Positions 18,583 through 27,182 are shown, counted from the stretch's first letter. The stretch: DNA of 56,799 nucleotides from Candidimonas sp. (GCA_004297945.1 SCRC01000099.1:1-56799), one strand, 5' to 3'. The notes: generated by a model not told the origin, from the letters alone. Made by a program: numbers and translations.

Positions 18583-19353
18583 CTACGCCTGCCGCCGGAA
18601 TACCAATTTATTCGGCGCGGAAACCTCCGCCGCGTACCCGTATCCCTCGCTGGCAAACGCCTGCAATGCCCCCGGCTTTTTAATCCGCTTCTCGATCACA
18701 TACCGGGCCATCAGCCCGCGCGCCCTTTTCGCATGAAAACTAATTACCTTCCAGGCGCCGTTCTTGTAATCCTGAAATACGCACTGCACCACATCCACGG
18801 TCAGCGCCTTGCGGTCGACCGATTTGAAATACTCTTCAGACGCCAGATTCAACAACACGGTTTCGCCTTGCTCGGCCATGCGCGCATTCAAATATTGGGC
18901 AATTGAGCTCCCCCAATAGTCATATAGGGTTTCGCCTTGTTTAGTGGCAAGCCGCGTGCCCATTTCCAGACGATAAGGCTGCATCAGATCAAGCGGGCGC
19001 AACACGCCATACAGGCCGCTGAGTATTGCCACATGGTCCTGGGCCCAATCCAGTTGCTTGTCCGTTAGGGTTGGCGCATCCAGCCCGCCGTATACATCAC
19101 CGTTGAACATCAGCGCCGCCTGCCTGGAATTGGCCTGCGTAAAGTGCGGTTGCCAATGCGCGTAACGCTCTACATTCAACTGAGCCAGCTTGTCGCTCAA
19201 GCCCATGAGCGCGGCCACTTGCGTGACCGACTTCTTCTTCAGCACCTTGATCAGGCCAGCCGCCTGCTCGACAAATATAGGCTGGGAATGCAGCGTCGTG
19301 CGAACGGTTGAATCAACATCCAGTTTTTTTGCGGGAGACAATACCAGCAGCAT
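18583..19353 (-). CDS. yaaA: Peroxide stress protein YaaA
   Basis: A 256-residue member of the UPF0246/DUF328 family, opening with the signature MLLVLSPAKKLD and containing LNLASEEYFKSVD and the C-terminal ISFHAKRARGLMARY. E. coli YaaA lowers free iron during peroxide stress and binds DNA. I took the ATG at 19353, preceded by AGGAA, rather than the one 10 codons upstream that would begin in the adjacent repeat. Confidence 0.93.
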   Translation of the reverse strand: MLLVLSPAKKLDVDSTVRTTLHSQPIFVEQAAGLIKVLKKKSVTQVAALMGLSDKLAQLNVERYAHWQPHFTQANSRQAALMFNGDVYGGLDAPTLTDKQLDWAQDHVAILSGLYGVLRPLDLMQPYRLEMGTRLATKQGETLYDYWGSSIAQYLNARMAEQGETVLLNLASEEYFKSVDRKALTVDVVQCVFQDYKNGAWKVISFHAKRARGLMARYVIEKRIKKPGALQAFASEGYGYAAEVSAPNKLVFRRQA

Positions 19354-19371
19354 TTTTTTTCCTGTTAGATG

Positions 19372-19440
19372 TGGCACCCACAAGGAGAGCCGCTACAACA
19401 GCAACGAACAGATTTGTAGCGGCACCCCTCGTGGGTGCCA
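19372..19440. repeat. Head-to-head pair of type-A palindromic repeats
   Basis: A decayed copy (19372-19397) faces a better one (19415-19440, loop CTCGT). They fill the gap between 3-hydroxybutyrate dehydrogenase and yaaA. Confidence 0.8.
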
Positions 19441-19455
19441 TCGCCGAAAAACAGA

Positions 19456-20238
19456 CTACCGCGCTGTCCATCCGCCATCGAGCGACATGGTCGTGCCGGT
19501 CATCTGCTCTGCCGCGTCCGACGCCAAAAACACCGCCGCGCCCCCCAACTGCTTGGTCGTCACGAACTGCAAAGACGGCTGCTTTTCGACCAAGAGCTCT
19601 TTCGCTGCGGCCTCGACCTCAATACCCTTGCTCTTGGCCACTGCCTGGATCTGTTTTTCTACCAGAGGCGTGCGCACCCAGCCCGGACAAATGGCATTGC
19701 AAGTCACGCCATTGCCGGCGTTTTCCAGCGCAGTCACCTTGGTCAAACCCACTACACCATGTTTGGCCGCTACATAGGCGGATTTATTAGCCGACCCTAC
19801 CAAGCCATGGGCCGACGCGATATTGATAATGCGCCCCCAACCTTGCTTCTTCATATGCGGCAAGGCTGCGGCCGTGCCATGAAACACGGCCGAAAGGTTC
19901 AAGGCGATGATCGCATCCCAGCGTTCAACCGGAAAGTCCTCAATCAGATCGGTATGCTGGATGCCTGCGTTATTCACCAGAATATCGATGCTACCCAAGG
20001 CTTTCGCGGCCTTGTTGATGAACTCGCGCGTGTCGGCGGCCTTGGACAAATCCGCACTGATGTAATACGCCTTCACCTTGAAATCGTGCTCCAGCCCGGC
20101 GCGCTCTTTTTCAATCGCGGCGGCATCGCCAAAGCCATTGATCACCACATCGGCGCCATTGGCGGCAAGCTCGCGCGCAATCGCCAGACCAATACCACTA
20201 GTCGAGCCCGTAATAACGGCATGTTTACCTGTAAGCAT
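19456..20238 (-). CDS. bdhA: 3-hydroxybutyrate dehydrogenase
   Basis: A 260-residue short-chain dehydrogenase: TGSTSGIGLAIARELA cofactor motif (about 8-23), NNAGIQH, catalytic serine in INIASAHGLVGS and YVAAKH (Tyr-X3-Lys). NAGIQH, LVGSANKSAYVAAKHG and the C-terminal VFLASDAAEQMTGT are typical of bacterial BdhA, which oxidises 3-hydroxybutyrate to acetoacetate during polyhydroxybutyrate use. The start at 20238 has AGGAA before it. Confidence 0.9.
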   Translation of the reverse strand: MLTGKHAVITGSTSGIGLAIARELAANGADVVINGFGDAAAIEKERAGLEHDFKVKAYYISADLSKAADTREFINKAAKALGSIDILVNNAGIQHTDLIEDFPVERWDAIIALNLSAVFHGTAAALPHMKKQGWGRIINIASAHGLVGSANKSAYVAAKHGVVGLTKVTALENAGNGVTCNAICPGWVRTPLVEKQIQAVAKSKGIEVEAAAKELLVEKQPSLQFVTTKQLGGAAVFLASDAAEQMTGTTMSLDGGWTAR

Positions 20239-20398
20239 AACGTTCCTTTCCTCGTCAATATCGTCCAAAATCGATTCATTTCTGCTGCATTAGTGTAACG
20301 CTGCAACGCGTACACGCGAGCGCCCGGCCGGCACCGGGCGCATGAGCAGGTTTTTAATTTACTTGCTAGAATGGCAGACTTGCTTTATCGACCCACCC

Positions 20399-20488
20399 GG
20401 ACAGGTGGCAGAGTGGTCGAATGCGCTGGACTCGAAATCCAGTGTACGTTTAGGCGTACCGTGAGTTCGAATCTCACCCTGTCCGCCA
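20399..20488 (+). tRNA. tRNA-Ser (anticodon CGA)
   Basis: GGACAGG pairs with CCTGTCC, then G and encoded CCA. The anticodon arm CTGGA-CTCGAAA-TCCAG gives CGA for UCG codons, with the long variable arm of serine tRNAs. The DNA immediately downstream changes in character and holds mobile-element debris. Confidence 0.96.
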
Positions 20489-20539
20489 AACAGCTTATGG
20501 AAACCCGCAGAGCCCAGGGGCGTTTGCAGGTTGCGAACG

Positions 20540-20560
20540 GCAAGTTTCGTTTTCGGTTAT
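20540..20560 (+). repeat. 21-base motif, copy 1
   Basis: GCAAGTTTCGTTTTCGGTTA followed by T. The same motif recurs inverted at 20799-20819 (18 of 21 matches) and again in this orientation at 21259-21279 (about 17 of 21). Copies 1 and 2 could be ends of a small element. Confidence 0.5.
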
Positions 20561-20798
20561 CCGTGGCTGATTTGTCACAAGAAGAGTGCTTGAGGCAAGC
20601 AACTGCCGCTGCCGGGCAGGTGCTTTAACAGCCCGCGTGAGCACGGGCGGGGCATGGCCACGGCGCCAGCCGGTAGCGTTCAGAACAAGGCCAGACAGAG
20701 TGACGGGGTAAGTTTTTTCCGAAGGTGTGAAAAATTTTGCCACCTACCCCGCAAAAAATGCCGGGCAACTTTTCAAACTTTTTGGGTGTCGGCTTTGG

Positions 20799-20819
20799 GT
20801 AATCGAAACCGAAACTTGC
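20799..20819 (-). repeat. 21-base motif, copy 2 (inverted)
   Basis: Reverse complement GCAAGTTTCGGTTTCGATTA then C; partner of the copy at 20540, enclosing about 240 bases. Confidence 0.5.
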
Positions 20820-21258
20820 TGTCTGCCGCTTACCGTTCCCATCCACGACCTGAAAGCCCCAGTACCCATCAGCTATTCACGCATCAGCCGTGGAATGAAG
20901 GCAAAATCAACGATGTACCATTCCAGCCGAGTCGTTTGACGACCCCTGCTGGGAGTCACGGTACAACGTGTGATGGTGCTTTCGTCGCAGCGATGGGGTT
21001 AATGAGATCAACGGCAAGAACCACATCAAGGGTGTGGGGTAAGCGCCGTGTGCTGGATTTATCTCGTCAGGATGTTCGTGAGGCCATCGGTGCTGCGGAT
21101 AATGCGTCTATTCTCTTTCGCGGAGTATTGGCAACCGACTATGTGCACGGGTGAACTCGCCGTCTACCAGTGGCTGTTTACCGCCACCAACGCTCAAGGG
21201 GGCGGTGTGGGCAGCTTGGCGCTGGCGGCTGTAGGCGGTAGATTGCAAAAGGTAGCCC

Positions 21259-21279
21259 GAAAGTTTCGACTTCGTTTAT
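21259..21279 (+). repeat. 21-base motif, copy 3
   Basis: GAAAGTTTCGACTTCGTTTA then T; more diverged than the other two copies. Confidence 0.4.
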
Positions 21280-21397
21280 CGGGGATTCTGACAAACGTTG
21301 TTAGCTTCGGCAGGCAGAAAACGACCCATATGCGCAGATCGAAACTATGCACAGGTGCCATGATATCGACGGTGCCGACCCCTATGGCGCTGGGAGT

Positions 21398-21574
21398 TCA
21401 AGGCTGGCGCGATTTGCGCGTAGTTATATCGTTTGCAGGAAGGAACCGCATGAGCGAGTCTGTAGCTCGGAGCGGACGCGACTTGGTGCTGGGCGCCTCC
21501 AGCCGCGCGAAGACCTTCCCCTTCATCGTCAGGTCGCCCTCAATGTAGCGATGCGTGATTGTCGTGCTCTCGTG
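21398..21574 (-). pseudogene. C-terminal remnant of a tyrosine recombinase
   Basis: The minus-strand frame encodes HESTTITHRYIEGDLTMKGK followed by VFARLEAP. This matches the end of the catalytic domain of phage/XerC-like integrases: the LGH-box histidine region, then the tyrosine nucleophile in HRY, then the C-terminal helix. The Arg-His-x-x-Arg part and the whole N-terminus are missing; upstream frame sequence is unrelated. It is a relic, consistent with past integration next to tRNA-Ser. Confidence 0.65.
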
Positions 21575-21787
21575 GCGGTCTCGTGAATTGGGACCACCAC
21601 TGCACTCGGCTGCGGAAACCATGTCCAGTTCGACGCTGGGCGATCCCGCCAGATGCCGCGCCACGCCTACGTTGGCGACGGTCTACGCATACGAGCTGCG
21701 CATAGTTCACAATTGTGCATAGGGGTCGTTGCAAAGCTTTGCATAGCGACCCAAAGCGGAAATAGCCGGCTTGGAACAGCGGACGCT

Positions 21788-21854
21788 CAGGAACGTTTGA
21801 ATTTATCGGCCTGCACTGCTTTTCACGCAGGTCCGATGGAATGAGATGTTAGGC
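21788..21854 (-). repeat. attC-like site after a hypothetical gene
   Basis: On the minus strand GCCTAAC (21854-21848) overlaps the TAA stop codon of the hypothetical gene. It is followed by an imperfect hairpin ATCGG-A-CCTGC / GCAGG-CCGAT (21837-21827 with 21814-21805) having one unpaired base, then TTCAAACGTT. The order core-hairpin-core, the unpaired base and the stop codon inside the core are features of integron cassette recombination sites. The distal core lacks the full GTTRRRY consensus. Confidence 0.45.
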
Positions 21855-22553
21855 GGCAGGTAATTCATGGTCGAGGTATTTCAGCAAGATATCCCGCGTG
21901 AGTAATAGCATTTGCCATCTTGTCTGACTATCAGTGGGTGGTGCACTTACCCAATTACCATGACGAACGGGGTCAGCGTAATTCTTAACCGCAGCATCAA
22001 TAGTGGCTCGGTCGGTTCCTAGAGCCGCATGCATTTCGTCCCAGCGATCATTACCTGATTTGGAAACAAACGCCGACTTAAGGCTTTCAATGGCACGGTA
22101 GCAGTACGTTGCGCAGTCGATTATGTCTGTTATCGCACGAAGGAAGTCGCGCAATGCCAAGCGGAAAAAGACATTTTGGTTGGCCAACCGAAAAGCGCGA
22201 TTAAAGATCGGCCCGTGTGGGTTAAACCCGAGTGTTTGATCAGGTGTATCGCCTGTTGGACGAACCCCAAAAACGTGGGGTGTACCATCTTCTTCCGTCA
22301 CCTGAATCAGTTCGACTGCATATCCCGATCCTAAGGAGAAACCGAGCGCCCCGATGACGATGATCGCAAAGTGCTCTGCTGTAACGTACGCAGTAGCCCA
22401 GCCGTCTATAGGCGCAAGCTCTAGCAGGACAGTGATTTGCGACGAATCACACTGTGCGATAACTCGACCTTGATCGAGGATTTCCCATTCGATCGGGCCA
22501 AATCGGATATCAGCTCTCTCTGGATGAACTCTGCCTGTTGCGATATAGCGCAT
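21849..22553 (-). CDS. Hypothetical protein, possibly a former gene cassette
   Basis: A 234-residue ORF with ordinary composition and no family I recognise. The N-terminal half looks beta-rich. The C-terminal half is helical (RDFLRAITDIIDCATYCYRAIESLK) and ends in a region with VKNYADPVRHGNW; the RHG-type motif recalls helical domains of the HEPN kind but the match is weak. No signal peptide or membrane span. AGGTGG precedes the ATG by 4 bases, inside a TTAGGT core-like hexamer. It stands alone between an integrase relic and IS66 fragments. Confidence 0.65.
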   Translation of the reverse strand: MRYIATGRVHPERADIRFGPIEWEILDQGRVIAQCDSSQITVLLELAPIDGWATAYVTAEHFAIIVIGALGFSLGSGYAVELIQVTEEDGTPHVFGVRPTGDTPDQTLGFNPHGPIFNRAFRLANQNVFFRLALRDFLRAITDIIDCATYCYRAIESLKSAFVSKSGNDRWDEMHAALGTDRATIDAAVKNYADPVRHGNWVSAPPTDSQTRWQMLLLTRDILLKYLDHELPAA

Positions 22554-22699
22554 ATGCCACCTAACAGTTATTGAGCGGACCGGCTGGGGCCAAGTAACAA
22601 TTAATGATCATGCACCTATTATGCGTAGGTAATGATTTGATAGACAAAGCTTTTACCAAAGTGGCATCCGCCGTATAACAACTCTGATAGTATGGGCGC

Positions 22700-22932
22700 A
22701 ATGATGCAGCACCGAAGGTCTGCTTTTGGAAAAAGTGTTGGCTGGCCGCGTCTGGCCGATTGTAGACCCCCACGCCGTCGTGCACCAGCACCTTCATGCG
22801 GTTGGCAAACAGATACGCATGGTGGGGGCGTGCCGCGCCAAAGACTTGTACCACCCGCGCCAGTGCCGAATCGGTGCCGGCGCGCATGTCCATGGGATCC
22901 ACGGCCAGCCAGACCGCCTCGATTCGGATCAT
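22700..22932 (-). pseudogene. IS66-family TnpB (OrfB), frameshifted and truncated
   Basis: The first 56 codons (MIRIEAVWLAVDPMDMRAGT onward, then FANRMKVLVHDGVGV) match the IS66 accessory protein TnpB. After that the match shifts frame (LQSARRG..LFPKADL-like) and ends. Its ATG overlaps the tnpA stop as ATGA, the native IS66 arrangement. The large TnpC transposase is absent. Confidence 0.8.
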
Positions 22933-23321
22933 TGGACCAGATCCCGCAGCCAGGCAGCACAGTCGCCCGCGGCGGCCACCGGCCACGACACCTTGATAGC
23001 CATAGCACCACGGCGAAGTTCGATTCGGATGTCGGCAGCCGGCACCTGCGCGGCAGGCAATCTTACCGGCACGAAGCCCGCCACCGGTGACGAATTCGAG
23101 ACGCGCGACGGGGGTGCCTCTTGCAAATCATGATGGCCAAAGCGTTCGTGCTCAGCGACCCAACGGCGCAACAAGTTGGCGTTCAATCCGTGGCTAAGCG
23201 CCACGGCTGCCACCGAGATGCCCGGCTGCTGGCAGGCCGCGACCAGATCGGCCTTGAAGGAGGGTTCATAAGAGCGGCGATGGCGCCGTCCGAGAGCTTG
23301 GGTCTTAGCGATAGTGTCCAC
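22929..23321 (-). CDS. IS66-family TnpA (OrfA) protein, in a dead element
   Basis: A 130-residue protein with the RRSYEPSFKADLVAACQQPG helix-turn-helix region and HGLNANLLRRWVAEHE, typical of IS66 OrfA. It starts with GTG at 23321 after GGTGG. It appears intact, but without functional tnpB and tnpC it cannot drive transposition. Confidence 0.8.
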   Translation of the reverse strand: MDTIAKTQALGRRHRRSYEPSFKADLVAACQQPGISVAAVALSHGLNANLLRRWVAEHERFGHHDLQEAPPSRVSNSSPVAGFVPVRLPAAQVPAADIRIELRRGAMAIKVSWPVAAAGDCAAWLRDLVQ

Positions 23322-23355
23322 GTGTCCACCTAAAGGTTAATGGACACGTATCCTC

Positions 23356-23619
23356 TTAAATTGCCGCCACATGTTCAAGATGACATCCCCAGACGCACAC
23401 GCTCATCCACAAAAACCCGCATGAATACTGGCTCTCCCGCCTTTCACCGCCCACCAGTTTTCGAAACTCGTGGGTTTTTGATGACACTATATTTTGCCTC
23501 ACTCGGCAACTTTCCAGCATGGCTTTCTTTGTCAGTCCATGCTTCGCAGCCAGTCTGGCCAACCCTGCCGCTGCCGAGATGTTGACAACCATGTTCAAGC
23601 GCACATCTTGGCCGTCCAT
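23356..23619 (-). other. Fragment resembling a plasmid-type CopG/Rep regulatory protein
   Basis: An open frame without a clear ribosome site. Upstream of its first ATG the frame reads TRQPEYRQRQLQDMDGQDVR, then LNMVVNISAAAGLARLAAKHG and LTKKAMLE. This resembles small ribbon-helix-helix-like copy regulators (RQRxYRxRQ, then RLDMxI, then LxRLAxHHGLTxREMLE). The C-terminus after LESC looks unrelated. Most likely a relic; a real small gene is possible. Confidence 0.35.
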
Positions 23620-24008
23620 GTCCTGTAATTGGCGTTGGCGATATTCCGGTTGCCGGGTTGCGTTGTGTTTTGCGATGCCATCACCTTATTGCGACGCAGT
23701 GATGGCAAGAGAATAAGTGCGAAGGGCCACCTACCCTGTCTACGGCAATGCGTACCGAGTTTTCAGGGATATAAAACATAGTGCTGTCTCCCTTTAATAG
23801 TTATTAAGCACTTGACAAGCGCATGCTATTTGCATGCCAATTCTCTGATATTTTTATTTTAGCTCGCTGGAGATAACACTTTGAAAATAAACGATAAAAA
23901 TCAATGAAATGGGTAAAAAAAGGCCTAAAAAAAGCAGCTGAAATCTTAACTCCTAAGTATCACGACAGTGAAGTTGAAAATCATCACGGTGCAACAACGC
24001 TGCTTCGG
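23620..24008. other. Non-coding AT-rich region
   Basis: No supported gene. The composition shifts to AT-rich around 23760 and stays so through the LysR and transporter genes. A GCATGC palindrome occurs twice (23821 and 23832). Confidence 0.4.
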
Positions 24009-25001
24009 TCAGTTCACCAGTAGCATGCCTTTAGACAGCAAGTCTTTTAGCGCGCCCCTTAATCCTCGGACGGACGACAGATTTCTATTCTTTACCGGAT
24101 ATATAACGCTTACGGTCGGCATATAAAAAGTACTAGGAAACAGGCAGGAAAATACCCCTCCCCATGACTCAAGGTCTCTTCCTATATCGCTGGGGAGCAC
24201 TCCCACCATGTTGGGTCTTGCACTGACCAGGGCATGTATGGTTCTGGCAGAGCTTGTTTCTATCACTGCGGCCGGCGGCGCTACGCCTTTGGATGCAAAG
24301 AGCTCACTTATGGCCAAACGAGTGGGACTATTGCGTGGTGGCAACAGCCATGTATAGTTTCTCAATTTCTCCCAATTTATCTTGCCGTTTTTTGCTATCT
24401 CATTATCCGGATGTACGATCAAGCAGCCTTTTTGAGTGAATATTTTTTCTTGGGCGAGATTTGCCGATTCAAAAGCTGCATTGGAACGGCCAATGACCGC
24501 ATCCAGCTTTGCGCTCTGCATCAAAGAAATTAGCTGATCTGTGGATCCTTCGTGGATACTGATAGACATGCGGTATTGGTCGCTCAATAAGCAAAGTATC
24601 AGTCGTTGCGAAAATTGGTCGGAGATGAACGGAATCAGACCCAATCGAAGATGCCCCCCCCTGCCGTTCTCAAAAGCGTCTAGATCGCTGGATAGCGATT
24701 CGACATCAGCCAGCAAAATCTCGGCACGAGACAGTACGATCTTTCCGGCTTGGGTAGGTACTACTCCTACGGACTGGATGCGTTGGAATAATTTCATGCC
24801 AAATAGCACTTCGATTTCATGAAGCATACGGCTGATTGCGGGCTGACTCACCTCCATTTTCTTTGCCAGATCCGTTAACGACCCGGTAATAGCGATTTCT
24901 TTTAGCAAGGCTAAATCCCTGATGCGTAACTTTGACATCAGATTGTCAAGTTTTCCCGCGGCTTTTCCGTGGGCTAACGACAGCTCGGCTTCATTTGGCA
25001 T
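24009..25001 (-). CDS. LysR-family transcriptional regulator
   Basis: The 330-residue protein has an N-terminal winged helix (about residues 25-85: LALLKEIAITGSLTDLAKKM then EVSQPAISRMLHEIE) and a periplasmic-binding-like effector domain (GLIPFISDQFSQRL onward). It is divergent from a Bug-type solute-binding gene, with a perfect palindrome in the shared promoter region. By analogy it senses the compound that the neighbouring genes take up or process. The first 20 residues may not be native; Met22 (MSKLRIRD) is an alternative start. AT-rich codon use unlike the core genes. Confidence 0.9.
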   Translation of the reverse strand: MPNEAELSLAHGKAAGKLDNLMSKLRIRDLALLKEIAITGSLTDLAKKMEVSQPAISRMLHEIEVLFGMKLFQRIQSVGVVPTQAGKIVLSRAEILLADVESLSSDLDAFENGRGGHLRLGLIPFISDQFSQRLILCLLSDQYRMSISIHEGSTDQLISLMQSAKLDAVIGRSNAAFESANLAQEKIFTQKGCLIVHPDNEIAKNGKINWEKLRNYTWLLPPRNSPTRLAISELFASKGVAPPAAVIETSSARTIHALVSARPNMVGVLPSDIGRDLESWGGVFSCLFPSTFYMPTVSVIYPVKNRNLSSVRGLRGALKDLLSKGMLLVN

Positions 25002-25031
25002 GCTCTTGCTTTTCGGGTTTTATCGGAAATC

Positions 25032-25061
25032 TTAATGCATAACAGAAATGTTATGCATTAA
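25032..25061. promoter_or_regulatory. Perfect 13-base inverted repeat, probable LysR operator
   Basis: TTAATGCATAACA and TGTTATGCATTAA are perfect complements separated by GAAA. It contains the T-N11-A core usual for LysR-type sites and lies between the divergent lysR and Bug genes, 31 bases upstream of the regulator start and 67 before the Bug start. Confidence 0.75.
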
Positions 25062-25127
25062 TAATAATAAATTACTTCAAAATTATGTCATGAATCTGAA
25101 GGCTAACCTATTTGAAGGAGAAACCGA

Positions 25128-26138
25128 ATGAAATTGCTGAAAGCCTTGCGTCGCTGGCATAACGCGTTTGCGATATACACGTATATTTTTGCAGCACTTG
25201 GTCAAGGGCTTTTGTTAAACGTTTCGATGGCCCAACCGAGTTCATATCCATCGCATCCAATCCAGTTAATACTTCCCTACGCTCCTGGAGGGACTGGCGA
25301 TGTCATAGCTCGTCTGGTTTCAGAAAAGTTATCGGTTGAATTGGGGCAGCCTGTCATTATTCTCAATAAGCCGGGCGCAGCAGGGACTATCGGAGCAGGG
25401 GCTGCTGCCAGGGCCAAGCCGGATGGGTACACACTGTTGCTTGGGTACACGTCAGAGATGGTTATTTCACCCTATCTTATCCCTGACATTCCTTACAGTG
25501 TGAGCCACGATTTTGTGCCAGTCGCTATGGCTGGCTCGACCCCTCTTATTTTGGTGGCAAATCCAAAGCTAAAAGTAAAAGATATGCGTGGGTTTATTGC
25601 ATTGGCTAAAAAGCAGCCAAATGTTCTTTCCTATGCTACGGCGGGAGTAGGAAGCCCTGCGGACATAGCCGGACGCCTGCTGGAAAAAACCACAGGCATT
25701 CGACTGATCAATGTGCCCTATAAAGGTGGGGGTCAAGCGACTACCAGCGTTGTTTCTGGCTTTTCCAGCATTTATTTTTCAGGAATGCCTCCCGCAGTAC
25801 CGTTTATCAAGAGTGGCAATCTGATTGCATTAGGGGTCACATCGAAGGTTGCGAGTCCTGCAGCGCCCAATGTGGCCGCCCTGGCATCGGCTGGTTTCCC
25901 GCGCTTAGATCTGAATGGATGGTTTGGCTTTTTTGTGCAGAAAGGTGTCGATCCAAAAATTACCGCTCTATTGGCGAAAAAAATCAATGCAATATTACAA
26001 GACCCGATTATCCGGGGAAAATTGAAAGTTCTCGGAGTAACCACGCCAACCATGACACAAGCACAGTTTGCCAATTATGTGGCCCATGAACAAAAGAAAT
26101 ATGCCGCTTTGATTAAAGAATTGAATATCAAATACTAA
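25128..26138 (+). CDS. Bug-family (TctC) periplasmic solute-binding protein
   Basis: A 336-residue secreted protein. After a signal region (about residues 1-36, possibly with an over-long N-terminus) comes YPSHPIQLILPYAPGGTGD, the hallmark start of Bug proteins, then ARLVSEKL, NKPGAAGTIGA, AKPDGYTLLLGY and NVPYKGGGQA. These proteins are greatly expanded in Alcaligenaceae and bind small carboxylates or amides; most act without TctAB, as seems true here. AAGGAG precedes the ATG. The following hydrolase gene is 17 bases away, so they form an operon. Confidence 0.95.
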   Translation: MKLLKALRRWHNAFAIYTYIFAALGQGLLLNVSMAQPSSYPSHPIQLILPYAPGGTGDVIARLVSEKLSVELGQPVIILNKPGAAGTIGAGAAARAKPDGYTLLLGYTSEMVISPYLIPDIPYSVSHDFVPVAMAGSTPLILVANPKLKVKDMRGFIALAKKQPNVLSYATAGVGSPADIAGRLLEKTTGIRLINVPYKGGGQATTSVVSGFSSIYFSGMPPAVPFIKSGNLIALGVTSKVASPAAPNVAALASAGFPRLDLNGWFGFFVQKGVDPKITALLAKKINAILQDPIIRGKLKVLGVTTPTMTQAQFANYVAHEQKKYAALIKELNIKY

Positions 26139-26155
26139 TTCAGCATGGAGAAAAA

Positions 26156-27040
26156 ATGAGATTATGGCTTTTAGGCACCGGCACGCCCACGCCTTCGTTG
26201 AGAAGAATGTGTTCTGGGTACGTTGTTCAGGTTAAAGATGATTATTTGATTTTTGACCACGGTTTTGGGGCGCATCATCGATTGCTGGAGCTTGGGATAC
26301 CTGCGGTAAAAATCTCGCACGTTTTTTTTAGCCACCATCACTACGATCACATGGGAGATTATCCGCGTTTATTACTGACTAGATGGGATCAAGGAGTGGA
26401 AAAAATCAAGGAGCTTGAGGTCTTTGCTCCCCCACCTATCAGGCTGATTACGGAGCGCTTAATTGCCGATGATGGGGTCTTTGGCCCCGACTTGATTTCA
26501 CGCACGGAAAATCAGGCCAGTATTGATGTGTACCAGGCACGAGGTGGAACGGGTACGCGGAAACGCCCAAATCCGACGGTTCATGAATTGTCGAATCGGG
26601 ATTTGGTGAGTCGATCAAATTGGACAGTGCAGGTGATCCCAGTCAATCATTTTGCGCCACACCTGATATCGTATGGATATCGCTTGGACGCCGAGGGACA
26701 ATCGATTGTCTATTCCGGGGACACGGGTCCATGCCGTGAACTGGTCAAGATAGCCAAAGACTGCGACGTATTAGTCCATATGTGCCATTATTTATCTGGC
26801 ACGGCACCGAGTAAAACCTTTGCGGCATTTACCATGGGTCACAAGGAACTTGCGCAAGTGGCGCAGGAAGCCAATGTACGCAATTTGATTATCTCACATG
26901 TCACTGAACAGTTTGATCGCCCTGGCATGAGAGAAAAAGTCATCCGTGATATTGGCGAGATATATCATGGCAATGTTTTCTTCGGCGAGGATTTAATGGA
27001 GATACCGCTAAATGGGCCTGGGCCGGCCAAGCTTGTTTAG
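26156..27040 (+). CDS. Metallo-beta-lactamase-fold hydrolase (RNase Z/arylsulfatase-like)
   Basis: The 294 residues carry the MBL motifs: LGTGTPTPS near the start, HHHYDH (about residues 60-65) for the two-zinc site, VNHFAPHLISYGYRLD, SGDTGPC with the metal aspartate, and a C-terminal ISH. This layout belongs to the RNase Z-like subgroup, but the insertion and context suggest a small-molecule hydrolase. The operon with a Bug protein and LysR suggests it opens or processes the imported compound. Substrate unknown. Confidence 0.88.
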   Translation: MRLWLLGTGTPTPSLRRMCSGYVVQVKDDYLIFDHGFGAHHRLLELGIPAVKISHVFFSHHHYDHMGDYPRLLLTRWDQGVEKIKELEVFAPPPIRLITERLIADDGVFGPDLISRTENQASIDVYQARGGTGTRKRPNPTVHELSNRDLVSRSNWTVQVIPVNHFAPHLISYGYRLDAEGQSIVYSGDTGPCRELVKIAKDCDVLVHMCHYLSGTAPSKTFAAFTMGHKELAQVAQEANVRNLIISHVTEQFDRPGMREKVIRDIGEIYHGNVFFGEDLMEIPLNGPGPAKLV

Positions 27041-27071
27041 GCATATGAAGTGGGTGGGTAATCCCCCATTT

Positions 27072-27182
27072 TTAGCAGTAAGCGGCAGTAGAATCGGTTA
27101 AAGGTTTACCAGCTAATTTCTGTCTCGGGGTGATGCTCCCCAAGGCCATGTTGGGCCGTTCGTTGTTGTAGGTTCAGAGCCA
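27072..27182 (-). pseudogene. IS3-family OrfB transposase C-terminal remnant
   Basis: The minus strand encodes TYNNERPNMALGSITPRQKL, then AGKPLTDSTAAYC and a stop: the end of the IS3 integrase domain. The conserved second Trp before TYN is replaced by a TGA stop, and nothing else of the element is recognisable. Confidence 0.75.

Larger units (their letters stand above)
20489..21397. other. Scrambled non-coding segment downstream of tRNA-Ser
   Basis: About 900 bases with only short unrecognised frames. A fragment near 21000 encodes NEINGKNHIKGV, vaguely like the C-terminal region of IS1595-type transposases, but this is too short to call. The segment contains three copies of a 21-base motif (listed separately). 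Confidence 0.4.

Noticed and set aside
20371..20628. ORF reading through tRNA-Ser(CGA)
   Set aside because: Its first half is the tRNA gene itself and the rest matches nothing I recognise.
20399..23760. Duplicate of the tRNA-Ser 3' end as an attachment site
   Set aside because: I looked for a second copy of TCTCACCCTGTCCGCCA by eye within the window and found none; only short chance matches such as CCCTGTCTACGG near 23750.
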